From Marinobacter sp. EhC06 (GTDB lineage: Bacteria; Pseudomonadota; Gammaproteobacteria; Pseudomonadales; Oleiphilaceae), in contig NZ_LXYO01000035.1 in the NCBI RefSeq assembly GCF_001650915.1, positions 62,001 through 126,000 on the forward strand: DNA of 64,000 nt, given 5' to 3'. The notes under the pieces are model-generated. The model had not been told where the DNA came from. It ran no database searches and saw nothing but the letters and a program-made list of their open reading frames with translations. Made by a program: the position numbers and the translations under genes. Positions 1 to 8,994 of this stretch are shown piece by piece (position 1 is the first letter of the stretch; every line of letters begins with the position of its first letter).

Positions 1-1
1 C

Positions 2-1177
2 ATCCGCATTATCGATCTGACAGCCATGATTTCCGGGCCTCTCGCGACCATGATACTGGCGGATCAGGGTGCCGAGGTTATCAAGATCGAGAATCCGGCG
101 GGTGGAGACTTTACTCGCTCCGCGGCCAATCGGCAGGGCGATATGTCGGCGCTGTACCTCAACAACAACCGTAACAAGAAGTCGGTGGCATTGAACCTGA
201 AAGAGCAGGAGGGGCGCGATGCGCTGCTGAGGCTGGTAGCGTCGGCCGATGTCTTTGTGCAGAACTTCCGGCCGGGCGTCATTGAGCGGATGGGTCTCGG
301 CGAGGAGCAGCTGCGCAAGGTGGCGCCGAATCTCGTGATGGTATCAATCAGTGGCTTCGGTGACACCGGCCCCTATTCCCAGCGACCGGTATACGACCCG
401 CTGATCCAGGGCCTCTCCGGATTGGCCACCGTTCAGGCGGGCGCCGATGAACTGCGTCCGCAACTGGTGAGGACCATCCTGCCCGACAAGCTCACCGGTG
501 TAACCGCAGCCCAGGCGATTACCGCGGCTCTGTTTGCCCGGGAACGCACCGGGGAAAGCCAGCATGTCCGGCTGTCCATGCTGGACGCGATCATCGCGTT
601 TCTCTGGAGCTCCGACATGGGCAGCCAGACCTTTGTTCACAGTGAGGTGCCACAGCAGGAGGCTGCAAGCCTTCAGGATCTCATCTATGAGACCACAACC
701 GGCTACATCACCATTGCGGTTCAGAGCGATCGAGAGTGGCAAGCCCTCATTCGTGCCGTGGACCGCCCGGAGTGGGCGGAGGATCCACGATTCCAGACTG
801 CCCGGCTGCGCCAGGAGAATATTGATGCGAGGCTTGAGCTGATCCAGTCGGTTATCAAAACCGATACGGCCGAACACTGGCTGGCAAGGCTTGAAGCCGA
901 ACAAGTGCCCTGTGCCCCGGTGTTGACCCGCACCCAGGTGCTCGACCATCCCCAGGTGCTGGCCAACGATCTGCTCTCACACTACGACCACCCCCAGGCT
1001 GGCCGACTGCGCCAGGCCAGGGCCCCGTCGCGATTCTCGGCCGCACCGGAGCAGCACTGGCAGGGAGCTCCGCGCCTCGGCGAGCAAACCGGCGAACTGC
1101 TGGCCGAGTGCGGGTATTCCGCCGAAGAAATCCAGGCGATGTGTGATTCTGGCATCGCAGCCGTGCCTGCCAAATAA
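2..1177 (+). CDS. CaiB/BaiF family (type III) CoA-transferase, 5' end outside window
   Basis: The reading frame is open from base 2 and begins R-I-I-D-L-T ahead of the first methionine, which matches the start of class III CoA-transferases, so the gene probably begins just left of the window. The following segment, S-G-P-L-A-T-M-I-L-A-D-Q-G-A-E-V-I-K-I-E, is the family's CoA-binding N-terminal signature, and R-N-K-K-S-V-A-L-N-L lies near residue 50. Family members move CoA between carboxylic acids (carnitine, formate/oxalate, bile acid and similar substrates) in the cytoplasm. The substrate cannot be read from sequence. The next gene follows 39 bp downstream on the same strand and could be co-transcribed. 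Family call is firm; substrate unknown. Confidence 0.9.
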   Translation: MRIIDLTAMISGPLATMILADQGAEVIKIENPAGGDFTRSAANRQGDMSALYLNNNRNKKSVALNLKEQEGRDALLRLVASADVFVQNFRPGVIERMGLGEEQLRKVAPNLVMVSISGFGDTGPYSQRPVYDPLIQGLSGLATVQAGADELRPQLVRTILPDKLTGVTAAQAITAALFARERTGESQHVRLSMLDAIIAFLWSSDMGSQTFVHSEVPQQEAASLQDLIYETTTGYITIAVQSDREWQALIRAVDRPEWAEDPRFQTARLRQENIDARLELIQSVIKTDTAEHWLARLEAEQVPCAPVLTRTQVLDHPQVLANDLLSHYDHPQAGRLRQARAPSRFSAAPEQHWQGAPRLGEQTGELLAECGYSAEEIQAMCDSGIAAVPAK

Positions 1178-1216
1178 CATTCTGACGTCGCAAATCCACT
1201 GCAGCCGGACGATCCA

Positions 1217-2128
1217 ATGCCCGTACCCGTGGTTCACCATCCAGACTACAGCTTTCCATTCCCGGCAAAGCATCGATTTCCCATGGAAAAATTCGGCCTC
1301 CTTGCCGATTACGCCCGCTCAAGAGGGCTTCTCACTCAAGCCAATAGCTTTCGCCCTGCCCCATGCCGGCAGGCGTGGCTGACCCGCACCCACTGCCCGG
1401 ATTACCTCGCCCGTTTCGCCGGCGATCAACTCTCGGCGCGGGAGAAACGGCAGATGAATCTGCCCTGGAGCAAGGGCCTCGTCCGACGCACTTTCCTGGC
1501 TCCTTCAGGCACGGTTCTGACGGCGCAGTTGGCCCTTAAGCATGGCATTGCCTGTCACCTGGCCGGTGGTACCCATCATGCCCATTACGATTACGCTGCC
1601 GGCTTCTGCATCCTCGACGATCTGGCGATCGCCGCCAATGTGCTGTTGCAACAGGAGGGCATTGAACGTGTGCTTATCTTCGATGTGGATGTGCATCAGG
1701 GTGACGGTACCGCTGCTTTGTTGGCGAATGAGCCGAATGCCTTTACCTGCTCGATTCACTGTGAGCGTAACTACCCGTTCGAGAAAAAGGTGAGCGATCT
1801 CGATGTCGCCTTACCGGATGGCCTCGAAGACGGGGCCTATCTGGAGGTTGTCAGCGAAACGCTGCACAAAGCATTTGCGTTATCCCGGCCGGATATCGTG
1901 CTCTATGACGCAGGCGTGGATGTATTCAGGAATGATCCCCTCGGCCGCCTGAACATTTCCGAACAGGGAATTTTTGAGCGGGACTTCCAGGTGCTCAGTG
2001 AATTGAAACGTCGGGACATTCCGGTAGCGACGGTGATTGGCGGCGGCTACGATGACGACCGGGTGAAACTGGCCAAGCGGCACGGGATTGTTGTGGAAGC
2101 CGCCAGCCGGGTGTTTTCAACCGACTAA
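1217..2128 (+). CDS. Histone deacetylase superfamily hydrolase, HDAC11/class IV-like
   Basis: This 303-residue protein is a zinc-dependent arginase/deacetylase-fold hydrolase. The paired histidines are in G-G-T-H-H-A-H, the zinc aspartate and histidine in F-D-V-D-V-H-Q-G-D-G, and the third zinc aspartate in Y-D-A-G-V-D-V. The compact length and the opening M-P-V-P-V-V-H-H-P-D-Y are typical of small bacterial class IV-like members. The family removes acetyl or acyl groups from lysine, polyamines or small metabolites; the substrate here is unknown. A second deacetylase-type gene converges on it 26 bp downstream. The start has only a weak ribosome-binding site. Confidence 0.9.
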   Translation: MPVPVVHHPDYSFPFPAKHRFPMEKFGLLADYARSRGLLTQANSFRPAPCRQAWLTRTHCPDYLARFAGDQLSAREKRQMNLPWSKGLVRRTFLAPSGTVLTAQLALKHGIACHLAGGTHHAHYDYAAGFCILDDLAIAANVLLQQEGIERVLIFDVDVHQGDGTAALLANEPNAFTCSIHCERNYPFEKKVSDLDVALPDGLEDGAYLEVVSETLHKAFALSRPDIVLYDAGVDVFRNDPLGRLNISEQGIFERDFQVLSELKRRDIPVATVIGGGYDDDRVKLAKRHGIVVEAASRVFSTD

Positions 2129-2154
2129 CAGTGTCACTCGTGTTCAAAGCGGGC

Positions 2155-3258
2155 TCAGTCCTCATCACTGAAGGCAGAACGATGGAACTCCGCTGCCTCC
2201 TCGGCCTCCGGTACACCGATTTCATGCACTTCCGGCACCTCCCCTCCGGCAAGCACTTCGAGCACGGCATGCACCCCCTTGGACAGAGAACTCAGGCTGT
2301 AGCCACCTTCCAGAACCAGCGCTAACCGTCCCTCACAGTGTTTGTCAGCAATCGCCTGAACAATGCCTGTGATTACTTTGAAGCCCTCGTAGGTGAGGTT
2401 CAGGGCCATGTCGTTTCTGTGCGGATCAAAGCCGGCAGAGACCAGCACCAGATCCGGCTTGAAGTAATCCGCCGCCGGCATCAGGATCTCCCGGAACACT
2501 TTCTCGAAGGCAACGTCGCCAGCCGTTTCCGGAAGTGGCACGTTGATGGTGTAGCCCTCCCCCAGCCCATCACCGATCTCCTCCAGGTGACCGGATCCGG
2601 GATAGAACGGCGCCGCGCAGTGGGTATCGAAAAACAGGACATCGGGGTCTGCCCAGAAAATATCCTGGGTACCGTTGCCATGGTGGGCATCCCAGTCGAT
2701 GATCAGAATCTTCTCACAGCCGAGTTTGGCCTGGGCATGGGCCGCAGCAATGGCCACATTATTGAGCAGGCAGAATCCCCGTGCCCGAACCGGTTCGGCA
2801 TGATGGCCGGGCGGGCGGATCAGGGCAAACGCACTGTCACATTCCCCTTTAACAACGCTTTCAACGGCGGCAATGGCGTTGCCGGCCGCAGCCGTGGCGG
2901 CTTTGATGCTGTCGGGTGACACCGCCGTAGTGTCTTTATCAAGCCACGCCCGTTTGCCGTCCAGTGAGAAGATGTGGTCAAGGTAGGAGGTGGTGTGTAC
3001 CCGTGCCAGCTGATCGTATGTTGCGGCAGCCGCACCCGATTTGAATTGAGTACCTGCCACAGGGTTTTCATCCAGATACGTCTTGATGGCGCTGATCCGC
3101 CCCGGGTGTTCCGGATAGCTCCATTTGAAGTCCAGCCCCTGAAGAATGGAGCGCACCCGCTTTTCCACCCGGCTGGGCATGAACGGAAGATCCACCTCGG
3201 GGTTATGCCCGAGCATGATCTCATCGTAAAACACATTCACACTGCGATCGCCGATCAT
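2155..3258 (-). CDS. Histone deacetylase family protein, class II / acetylpolyamine amidohydrolase-like
   Basis: A 367-residue deacetylase-fold enzyme with all family motifs: R-P-P-G-H-H-A for the catalytic histidines, I-I-D-W-D-A-H-H-G-N-G-T for two zinc ligands, S-A-G-F-D-P-H for the third, and a glycine-rich L-E-G-G-Y-S near the C-terminus. Bacterial class II members act on acetyl-lysine or acetylated polyamines. The start is supported by AAGGAAA eight bases before the ATG. The GNAT acetyltransferase gene lies 22 bp upstream on the same strand and may be co-transcribed, placing acetyl addition and removal side by side. Substrate not deducible. Confidence 0.92.
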   Translation of the reverse strand: MIGDRSVNVFYDEIMLGHNPEVDLPFMPSRVEKRVRSILQGLDFKWSYPEHPGRISAIKTYLDENPVAGTQFKSGAAAATYDQLARVHTTSYLDHIFSLDGKRAWLDKDTTAVSPDSIKAATAAAGNAIAAVESVVKGECDSAFALIRPPGHHAEPVRARGFCLLNNVAIAAAHAQAKLGCEKILIIDWDAHHGNGTQDIFWADPDVLFFDTHCAAPFYPGSGHLEEIGDGLGEGYTINVPLPETAGDVAFEKVFREILMPAADYFKPDLVLVSAGFDPHRNDMALNLTYEGFKVITGIVQAIADKHCEGRLALVLEGGYSLSSLSKGVHAVLEVLAGGEVPEVHEIGVPEAEEAAEFHRSAFSDED

Positions 3259-3280
3259 GATCTGTTTCCTTTTCTTATCC

Positions 3281-3817
3281 CTATGATGCTGTCAGCGCTT
3301 GCTTCACTACAGAGGTGAATGCCGCCGCTCGAACGCCGGTCGGTTTGAAACCCAGTTTGGTCCAGGCGGCCTTGGCTTCCTTGTTTGAAGCGGAATACTC
3401 CAGGATCAGCTCCGAGGCGTGATGCGCCTCTGCGAAGGTCACCAGGTCCCGCAACAAGGCCTTGAGGATTCCGTGCCCCCGAAATTCCGGCTCTACCCAG
3501 ATATCGTCAATAACGCCAGACTTGAACTCTGTAGACTCAGACTGCTCCCAGATGCCCTGGCTTCGCCAAATATAGACATAGCCCATTCCCACGAGACCCG
3601 AGTTTTTATTCTCCGCCACAAGCAACAGTTTGTTGGGATCGTCCAGCGAGGAGTGCAACGTTCGCAGAAGTCGCTTACGTTCACTTTCCTTAAGATCATG
3701 AGGGGGCGCGCCCGAAACATGCAGGGCCAGTTTGGCCAGGAATCCCACCATTTCGGGCAGATCCTCTTCGCAGGCCTCTCTGATAACAAATCCACGCTTC
3801 GTGTGCTTTCCAGCCAC
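3281..3817 (-). CDS. GNAT family N-acetyltransferase
   Basis: A protein of about 178 residues with the GNAT acetyl-CoA-binding motif A in W-V-E-P-E-F-R-G-H-G-I-L-K-A-L-L and the motif B region E-Y-S-A-S-N-K-E-A-K-A-A-W-T-K-L-G-F. The best start is the GTG at 3817, which has GGGAG six bases upstream; the TTG at 3823 abuts that site and is less likely. It transfers acetyl from acetyl-CoA to an amine, but the acceptor cannot be read. It sits just upstream of the class II deacetylase on the same strand. Confidence 0.88.
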   Translation of the reverse strand: MAGKHTKRGFVIREACEEDLPEMVGFLAKLALHVSGAPPHDLKESERKRLLRTLHSSLDDPNKLLLVAENKNSGLVGMGYVYIWRSQGIWEQSESTEFKSGVIDDIWVEPEFRGHGILKALLRDLVTFAEAHHASELILEYSASNKEAKAAWTKLGFKPTGVRAAAFTSVVKQALTAS

Positions 3818-4029
3818 GTGCAACTCCCGTTAGACCGCTGTGTAGAGCTAACCTTCAAAGCTTAGTCGCTGGTTGATCCCGCTACAAAAGCAAAGTCCTT
3901 GAAACTGTTCTTGGAATAATTTCGGCTGCAGGTTAGTTTCAACAACAAACCTGATTTGAATTGCACCGGGATTTCTATGAGGCACGCGCACCGGAACAAC
4001 ATTGGTCGAGTGAGTATTCAGGCCAAGCG

Positions 4030-5157
4030 ATGATGAGAAAACTTCTTCTGATCCTTTGCCTTGCGACGATGATCGCGCTGGTAGCCACTGTCGGCTCACG
4101 GCCTATGCTGATTGAAGAGAGGCTGATCCGGATTCAGGCGGAGGATACTCTCCGGGAGTTCCCTCGCATCGAATCGGAGCCACTGGAAGTTCAGGCCGCA
4201 TTGCTCGATATGGCGGACGACGAGCTTCTTCTGCTGAAGGCTCGCGCGGCCTATTTGCGATACCCTGCCATGACCCGTGAGATCTTTCCGGTTTACGGGC
4301 CCGAGCCTGAGTTCCGGGAAATTCTCCGGTTGTATGGCGAAAACATTCTTCCGCCCATCCACTATTTCCTGAGCAACCCGATTGGCTCGATCGAGCTGAT
4401 GAACGATCTGGCCACTCAATACCAGGCGGCTGTGGAGTTCTTAACCGGGAACGGAAAATCCGACAGCGATACAACCGGCCAGCAAAGCAGTCCGGGAAAG
4501 GAGAAGCTGACTCGGGAAGAGCGTGGGTGGTACGCGGTAGGCTTCATCCAGGAAGAGGGACATGATTTCCTGGGCCAATTCGTGGTGAACGATCAGGGCG
4601 ACATTATCTGGGTTCGAACGGAACGTGTACTGGAAAATATCAATCAGTTTTTCGCCAGCGGCATCCGCAACCTGGAGATTCAGCATCGCACGGGTGAGGA
4701 CGTGTCCGCCGCTGACGTTGGCTGGGCATCGGTGGATGTGCTGGTTTTTGCCAGCGCACTGAAGGTGCTTCGGGCAGGACGGGCAGTTGCGGTTTCTTCA
4801 AGAAGTGCCGCCGCTGGTACCCGGTCTGCAGCCCTTGGCGCTCGCCTGGCCAATAGCAGGCGCATGCTGATGACTACCGCCCGATACGCAAAGTGGCCCG
4901 CGGTAGTCGGCGTCGGATACCTGGTGGTCACGCACCCGGGTATTATCAACGACGTTCTGGCCGAGGTGTCCGAAATCCTGGGTTACCCGGTAAAGCTGGT
5001 GCAGTTTCTCGGATGGATGCTGATACTGCTGCCCGTCTTGTACGTCGGCAGCTGGGTATTCCGATTCATCGTGCGGCCAGCTCTTGCATTGCTGGGTGCC
5101 TCGATGGCCGGTCTGTCGCGCCTAGGCCGGCGGAAATCGCTTAACAGACTCGACTGA
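4030..5157 (+). CDS. Uncharacterised membrane-associated protein
   Basis: I do not recognise this 375-residue protein. It begins M-M-R-K-L-L-L-I-L-C-L-A with a hydrophobic stretch (about residues 4-20) that could be a signal anchor. A charged middle domain with W-Y-A-V-G-F-I-Q-E-E-G-H-D-F-L-G-Q-F follows, then a basic/alanine-rich section. The C-terminus has two or three hydrophobic segments, including V-K-L-V-Q-F-L-G-W-M-L-I-L-L-P-V-L-Y-V-G. The bulk of the middle is probably periplasmic. The start is set by AGG about eight bases ahead of tandem ATGs. A Tag-like gene follows 13 bp downstream, so the two are probably one operon. Coding is well supported; function is not. Confidence 0.8.
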   Translation: MMRKLLLILCLATMIALVATVGSRPMLIEERLIRIQAEDTLREFPRIESEPLEVQAALLDMADDELLLLKARAAYLRYPAMTREIFPVYGPEPEFREILRLYGENILPPIHYFLSNPIGSIELMNDLATQYQAAVEFLTGNGKSDSDTTGQQSSPGKEKLTREERGWYAVGFIQEEGHDFLGQFVVNDQGDIIWVRTERVLENINQFFASGIRNLEIQHRTGEDVSAADVGWASVDVLVFASALKVLRAGRAVAVSSRSAAAGTRSAALGARLANSRRMLMTTARYAKWPAVVGVGYLVVTHPGIINDVLAEVSEILGYPVKLVQFLGWMLILLPVLYVGSWVFRFIVRPALALLGASMAGLSRLGRRKSLNRLD

Positions 5158-5170
5158 TTCAGAGAGCACT

Positions 5171-5836
5171 ATGTCTTTTTCCCGTATTTATGAACAAGCC
5201 GTCCTCCAGAAGGGCGGCGAGAACGAAGTTCGCGCACAGCTCCCAAGAGTGGCAGCACCCGGCGAACTGGAGGCTCTTGGTGACGATCGCTACCTCTCGG
5301 AAATCACCCGATGCGTCTTCAAGGCAGGCTTCGTCTGGCGGGTGATCGAAAAGAAATGGCCAAAGTTTGAAGAGGCGTTTGAGGGGTTCGTTCCGCTTTA
5401 CTGGCAACAGGTTCCACCCGAGGTACTTGAGCAGTTGGCCGGCGATGAACGGATCGTGCGGAACGCCCAGAAGATTCAGACCGTGCCCGAGAACGCACGG
5501 ATGATTGTGGATGCCGCCCGGGAGCACGGCAGCTTCGGCAAGTTCCTGGCCGATTGGCCCAGTAGTGACCAGGCCGGGTTACTGCTGTGGCTAAAACGCA
5601 ACGGTGCCCGGCTAGGTGGCAACAGCGCGCAGTATTTTCTGCGCCGTGTGGGCTGGGATGGCTTCATCCTCTCCCGCGATGTGATTGCCGCGCTGCACCG
5701 TGAGGAGCTACTGGACGCCTCGCCCACCAGCAAGAAGGGGCTTATGCAGGCCCAGGAAGCTTTCAACCGCTGGCATCAGGAGAGCGGCCTGCCCTATAGC
5801 CATCTTTCGAGAATTCTTTCGTTTACTGTGGACTGA
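5171..5836 (+). CDS. DNA-3-methyladenine glycosylase I (Tag)-like protein, divergent
   Basis: A 221-residue protein resembling the Tag helix-hairpin-helix superfamily over Y-L-S-E-I-T-R-C-V-F-K-A-G-F-V-W-R-V and the segment around I-V-R-N-A-Q-K-I-Q-T-V-P-E-N-A-R. Classical Tag excises 3-methyladenine from DNA. Several Tag hallmarks are missing: there is no N-terminal R-C-G-W, the position matching the E. coli catalytic glutamate is not acidic in my alignment by eye, and the C-terminal His/Cys zinc ligands are absent (it ends R-I-L-S-F-T-V-D). It may have a different lesion or no glycosylase activity. It follows the membrane protein gene by 13 bp. Confidence 0.75.
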   Translation: MSFSRIYEQAVLQKGGENEVRAQLPRVAAPGELEALGDDRYLSEITRCVFKAGFVWRVIEKKWPKFEEAFEGFVPLYWQQVPPEVLEQLAGDERIVRNAQKIQTVPENARMIVDAAREHGSFGKFLADWPSSDQAGLLLWLKRNGARLGGNSAQYFLRRVGWDGFILSRDVIAALHREELLDASPTSKKGLMQAQEAFNRWHQESGLPYSHLSRILSFTVD

Positions 5837-5876
5837 ACCTATCTGACGATTGACGCGTCAGTTCTTGTAACTTTAA

Positions 5877-5891
5877 TAATAATTGTTATCA
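5877..5891 (+). promoter_or_regulatory. Probable Fur box upstream of TonB receptor
   Basis: TAATAATTGTTATCA matches the 7-1-7 Fur core TGATAATnATTATCA at 12 of 14 defined positions. It lies 37 bp before the ATG of the siderophore receptor, where promoter occlusion by iron-loaded Fur would be expected. The AT-rich tract is distinct from its flanks. Confidence 0.8.
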
Positions 5892-5928
5892 TTCGCCTCA
5901 GCATTCACAACCGAGGCATAAAACACTC

Positions 5929-8028
5929 ATGAAAGCCCCAAGCCCCCGACGCCGTAGTTTCGTCGCGCTCGCTTCCCTGCTCGGCGCCAGTTCCCTGGCC
6001 ACTGCACAATCCCAGACCGACAACGCCACCACACTCGAGGCTCTCGATGTGGTGTCCGATGCCATTACCGCACCCGACTACATGCCTCTCGAAAAGACGC
6101 CCAAAGTCGGCAAGCTCAATGTGCCTGTCGAAGAGCAACCCTATTCCGTCTCAATCGTCGATCGCGGATTCATCGAAGATTCCGGCGCCAAGAACATACA
6201 GGATGCCCTGCTCTACACTCCGGGTGTCTACGCAGGCAACTTTGGCTTTGACACCCGAATCGATTCCGCGAAAGTTCGTGGGGTTGATGCCGGGCGCTAT
6301 CTGGATGGTCTGCGTCAGATCTACGGTTCCTACAACACTGTCCGAACCGATGTTTACGCCTTGGAGAGCATCGAAGTGCTCAAAGGCCCCTCGTCCATGC
6401 TTTATGGCCAGAGCGATCTGGGCGGCATCATCAACGGGGTATCCAAGCTCCCGGAAGAGGAACAGGCCGGCGAGATCTGGGCTCAGTACGGCACCTTTAA
6501 TCGCAAGCAGCTGGCGGTGGATGTAACCGGCCCCGTCAATGAGAGCGGTGATTTGCTGTACCGCCTGATCGCACTTGGACGCGACAGCGACACCCAGGTG
6601 GATTATGTGGAAGACGATGGCTACGTGCTCGCCCCTTCCCTGACTTGGCGCGCCACTGATGACACAAGCATTACCCTGCTCCTGAACCGCCAGGAGAACA
6701 AAGGCCAGGTATCCGCTCAGTTCCTGCCACAGGCCGTCACCCTGGAGCCGGGATCACAAGGGTTTATCGGCTCTGAGCGATTCGTTGGGGAGCCAGGCTG
6801 GGATCGTTATGACCGGGAGAAGACCGAGGCTACCCTGTTTGTTGATCATCGACTGAATACCAACTGGGCGCTTTCCGCTACGGCCCGTTACACCCGCTCC
6901 AGCACCGAGACCCGTGAACACTGGATTACCATTCCGAGTGTCCCCGATGCCAATGGCGAAGTGCCACGTACTATCTTCACGGCGGACTCGGAAACTCGTA
7001 TTTTCAACATGGATGCTCGCCTCGAAGGCGATGTTGAGCTGGGCATTACCCGCCATCGCCTGATTATCGGCGCCGACCGCCAGGACGCACTTTGGAAACA
7101 GGACAACTACTTTTACGGTTATGGCCTGGGTGGCACCTTCGATGTGTATGATCCACAGTACGGCAACCTGAATGATGGTGTCATCAATCCGACTGACCGG
7201 CCAGACAACGAGATCGAGCAGATCGGCCTCTACGTTGCCGATCACATCGAGATCGGCAACGTCATCGTGTCCGCTGGTCTTCGTCACGACTGGGCAGAGA
7301 ACCGCAGCCTTGCCGTCTCCGGGGCGGACACCGTCAGCGACGAAGAGGCCACCACTGGTCGTGCGGGCTTGATGTACCGATTCGAAAACGGGATCTCCCC
7401 GTACATCAGCTACGCTGAAGCCTTCAGCATGAACCTCGGTACCGATGGCACCGCAGCCGCCAACACACTGGAACCCACCACCGGCGACCAGCAGGAAGCG
7501 GGCGTGAAGTACGTGTCCCCGGACCAGTCCCTTGGCATTACTGCAGCCTACTTCGATATTACCCAGGAGAACCGGATCAGCGACGGCAGCACTCCCGGAG
7601 GTGTTGAACAGACCGGCGCGGTGATCGACGGCTGGGAGCTGCAGGTGAACAAGCGGTGGCAGCGCTTTGAAACCCAACTGGCCTACACCGATCTGAATGC
7701 TAGGGATGACGCCTCTGGAAACCGGCTCCCCTATGTGGCCGAGCGTCAGGCTTCCTGGTGGAACCAGCTCTACATCGCCAGCAACTGGCGGGTCGGTGCG
7801 GGGGTGCGCTACGTGGGTGACAACGTTGGCTCAGGCGGCGGGCCCGTCGTTCCTTCCGTTACCCTCTACGACGCCATGATTGGCTACACCTGGCAGAACT
7901 GGGACTTCACCGTAGATGCCAAAAACCTGGCCGATGAGGAGTACATCACCTGGTGCCGCTCCGAAGGCGCAGACTGCGGCTACGGCGAGCGACGCACTGT
8001 GAATGCAAACGCTAAATATCGCTTCTAA
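5929..8028 (+). CDS. TonB-dependent siderophore receptor
   Basis: A 699-residue outer-membrane receptor. It has a signal peptide (basic S-P-R-R-R-S-F then a hydrophobic run ending near A-T-A-Q), a plug domain (about residues 60-175) with E-Q-P-Y-S-V-S-I-V and the typical S-I-E-V-L-K-G-P-S-S-M-L-Y-G-Q motif, then a 22-strand barrel ending in the outer-membrane phenylalanine of N-A-N-A-K-Y-R-F. D-L-G-G-I-I-N-G-V-S-K is the siderophore-receptor version of the plug. It takes up ferric siderophore using TonB-ExbBD energy. The Fur box at 5877 implies iron repression. No siderophore biosynthesis gene is in the window, so it may use xenosiderophores. Confidence 0.95.
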   Translation: MKAPSPRRRSFVALASLLGASSLATAQSQTDNATTLEALDVVSDAITAPDYMPLEKTPKVGKLNVPVEEQPYSVSIVDRGFIEDSGAKNIQDALLYTPGVYAGNFGFDTRIDSAKVRGVDAGRYLDGLRQIYGSYNTVRTDVYALESIEVLKGPSSMLYGQSDLGGIINGVSKLPEEEQAGEIWAQYGTFNRKQLAVDVTGPVNESGDLLYRLIALGRDSDTQVDYVEDDGYVLAPSLTWRATDDTSITLLLNRQENKGQVSAQFLPQAVTLEPGSQGFIGSERFVGEPGWDRYDREKTEATLFVDHRLNTNWALSATARYTRSSTETREHWITIPSVPDANGEVPRTIFTADSETRIFNMDARLEGDVELGITRHRLIIGADRQDALWKQDNYFYGYGLGGTFDVYDPQYGNLNDGVINPTDRPDNEIEQIGLYVADHIEIGNVIVSAGLRHDWAENRSLAVSGADTVSDEEATTGRAGLMYRFENGISPYISYAEAFSMNLGTDGTAAANTLEPTTGDQQEAGVKYVSPDQSLGITAAYFDITQENRISDGSTPGGVEQTGAVIDGWELQVNKRWQRFETQLAYTDLNARDDASGNRLPYVAERQASWWNQLYIASNWRVGAGVRYVGDNVGSGGGPVVPSVTLYDAMIGYTWQNWDFTVDAKNLADEEYITWCRSEGADCGYGERRTVNANAKYRF

Positions 8029-8124
8029 ACCTTCCGATATCCAGCGACATCTGCAGCCAGCTTACGGGCTGTGGATGTCGTGCTAGCATTACACTCTGTG
8101 CAAGGCGTTTGCATCGAGGAAGCT

Positions 8125-8994
8125 ATGTCACACATTGCCAACATGGAAAGCAAGCCCCTATTCTGGCGGGATGCCCGAATCCCCCATGTGGAATTGCGGA
8201 AGGTGGGCGATGGTCGCAAGGTCTGTTATGACCCTCACAGCCACACCCAATGGTCGATTGGTGCTATTACGGCCGGCAAAAGCACATTTCAGTACCGGAA
8301 TGACCATTATCGCGTACGCGCCGGTGATCTGGTACTCATGAATCCGGAATGGGTTCATGCCTGCAATCCTATCGGCAATCAGCCCTGGGCCTACCTGATG
8401 CTTTACGTGGATGCCGACTGGCTGACGGATCTCCGGTTTCGCGCCGGGCTTCTGCAAGAACCTCTCTGGCAGGATATTTCCACAGCAACAATATCTGAAA
8501 CCATCTGGTATGAGCGCTATTGCCGAATGGCAGAGTGTCTTCTTGATCCCCGGAGTGATTTGCTGGAGAAACAAACCGAAGTGGTCGAGTTCATGTCGGA
8601 CCTGATGCAAAAACTGGCCGAGCAACCAGTTGCTGCCGAATCCCGGGCACCAGACACCCTCTCAGCCCTTGCCCGTTACCTGGACCACCATGCCGCAGAA
8701 GATGTCTCGCTGGACACACTCTGCGAGCTTTCCGGATACAGTCCCGGGCATCTTATCCGGGCGTTCAAGCAGTATTTTGGCCTGACACCTCACGCCTATC
8801 TGGTAAACCGTCGCGTGCAACTGGGACGGGTGGATCTGAAAAATGGCATTCCTATCGCCGAAGCAGCCCTGAACGCAGGGTTTGCCGATCAGCCGCATTT
8901 CCAGCGTGCTTTCAAACGGCTAATGGCCGCAACGCCAAATCAGTACCGTCGACTCTCACCCGATCACCAAATACAGACAACTGGCCGCGAGTAA
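8125..8994 (+). CDS. AraC family transcriptional regulator
   Basis: A 289-residue regulator with an N-terminal cupin-type sensing domain (H-S-H-T-Q-W-S-I-G-A-I near residue 37) and a C-terminal double helix-turn-helix of the AraC/XylS type, visible as L-D-T-L-C-E-L-S-G-Y-S-P-G-H-L-I-R-A-F-K and A-G-F-A-D-Q-P-H-F-Q-R-A-F-K. The ATG at 8125 has GAGGA four bases upstream and is preferred to an upstream GTG-type extension. The gene is tail-to-tail with a LysE exporter, overlapping it by 39 bp. AraC/LysE pairs are common and usually mean the regulator controls the exporter; control of the preceding siderophore receptor is the alternative. Confidence 0.92.
   Translation: MSHIANMESKPLFWRDARIPHVELRKVGDGRKVCYDPHSHTQWSIGAITAGKSTFQYRNDHYRVRAGDLVLMNPEWVHACNPIGNQPWAYLMLYVDADWLTDLRFRAGLLQEPLWQDISTATISETIWYERYCRMAECLLDPRSDLLEKQTEVVEFMSDLMQKLAEQPVAAESRAPDTLSALARYLDHHAAEDVSLDTLCELSGYSPGHLIRAFKQYFGLTPHAYLVNRRVQLGRVDLKNGIPIAEAALNAGFADQPHFQRAFKRLMAATPNQYRRLSPDHQIQTTGRE

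Noticed and set aside
6754..7677. A 307-codon minus-strand open frame
   Set aside because: Shadow of the TonB receptor barrel region.
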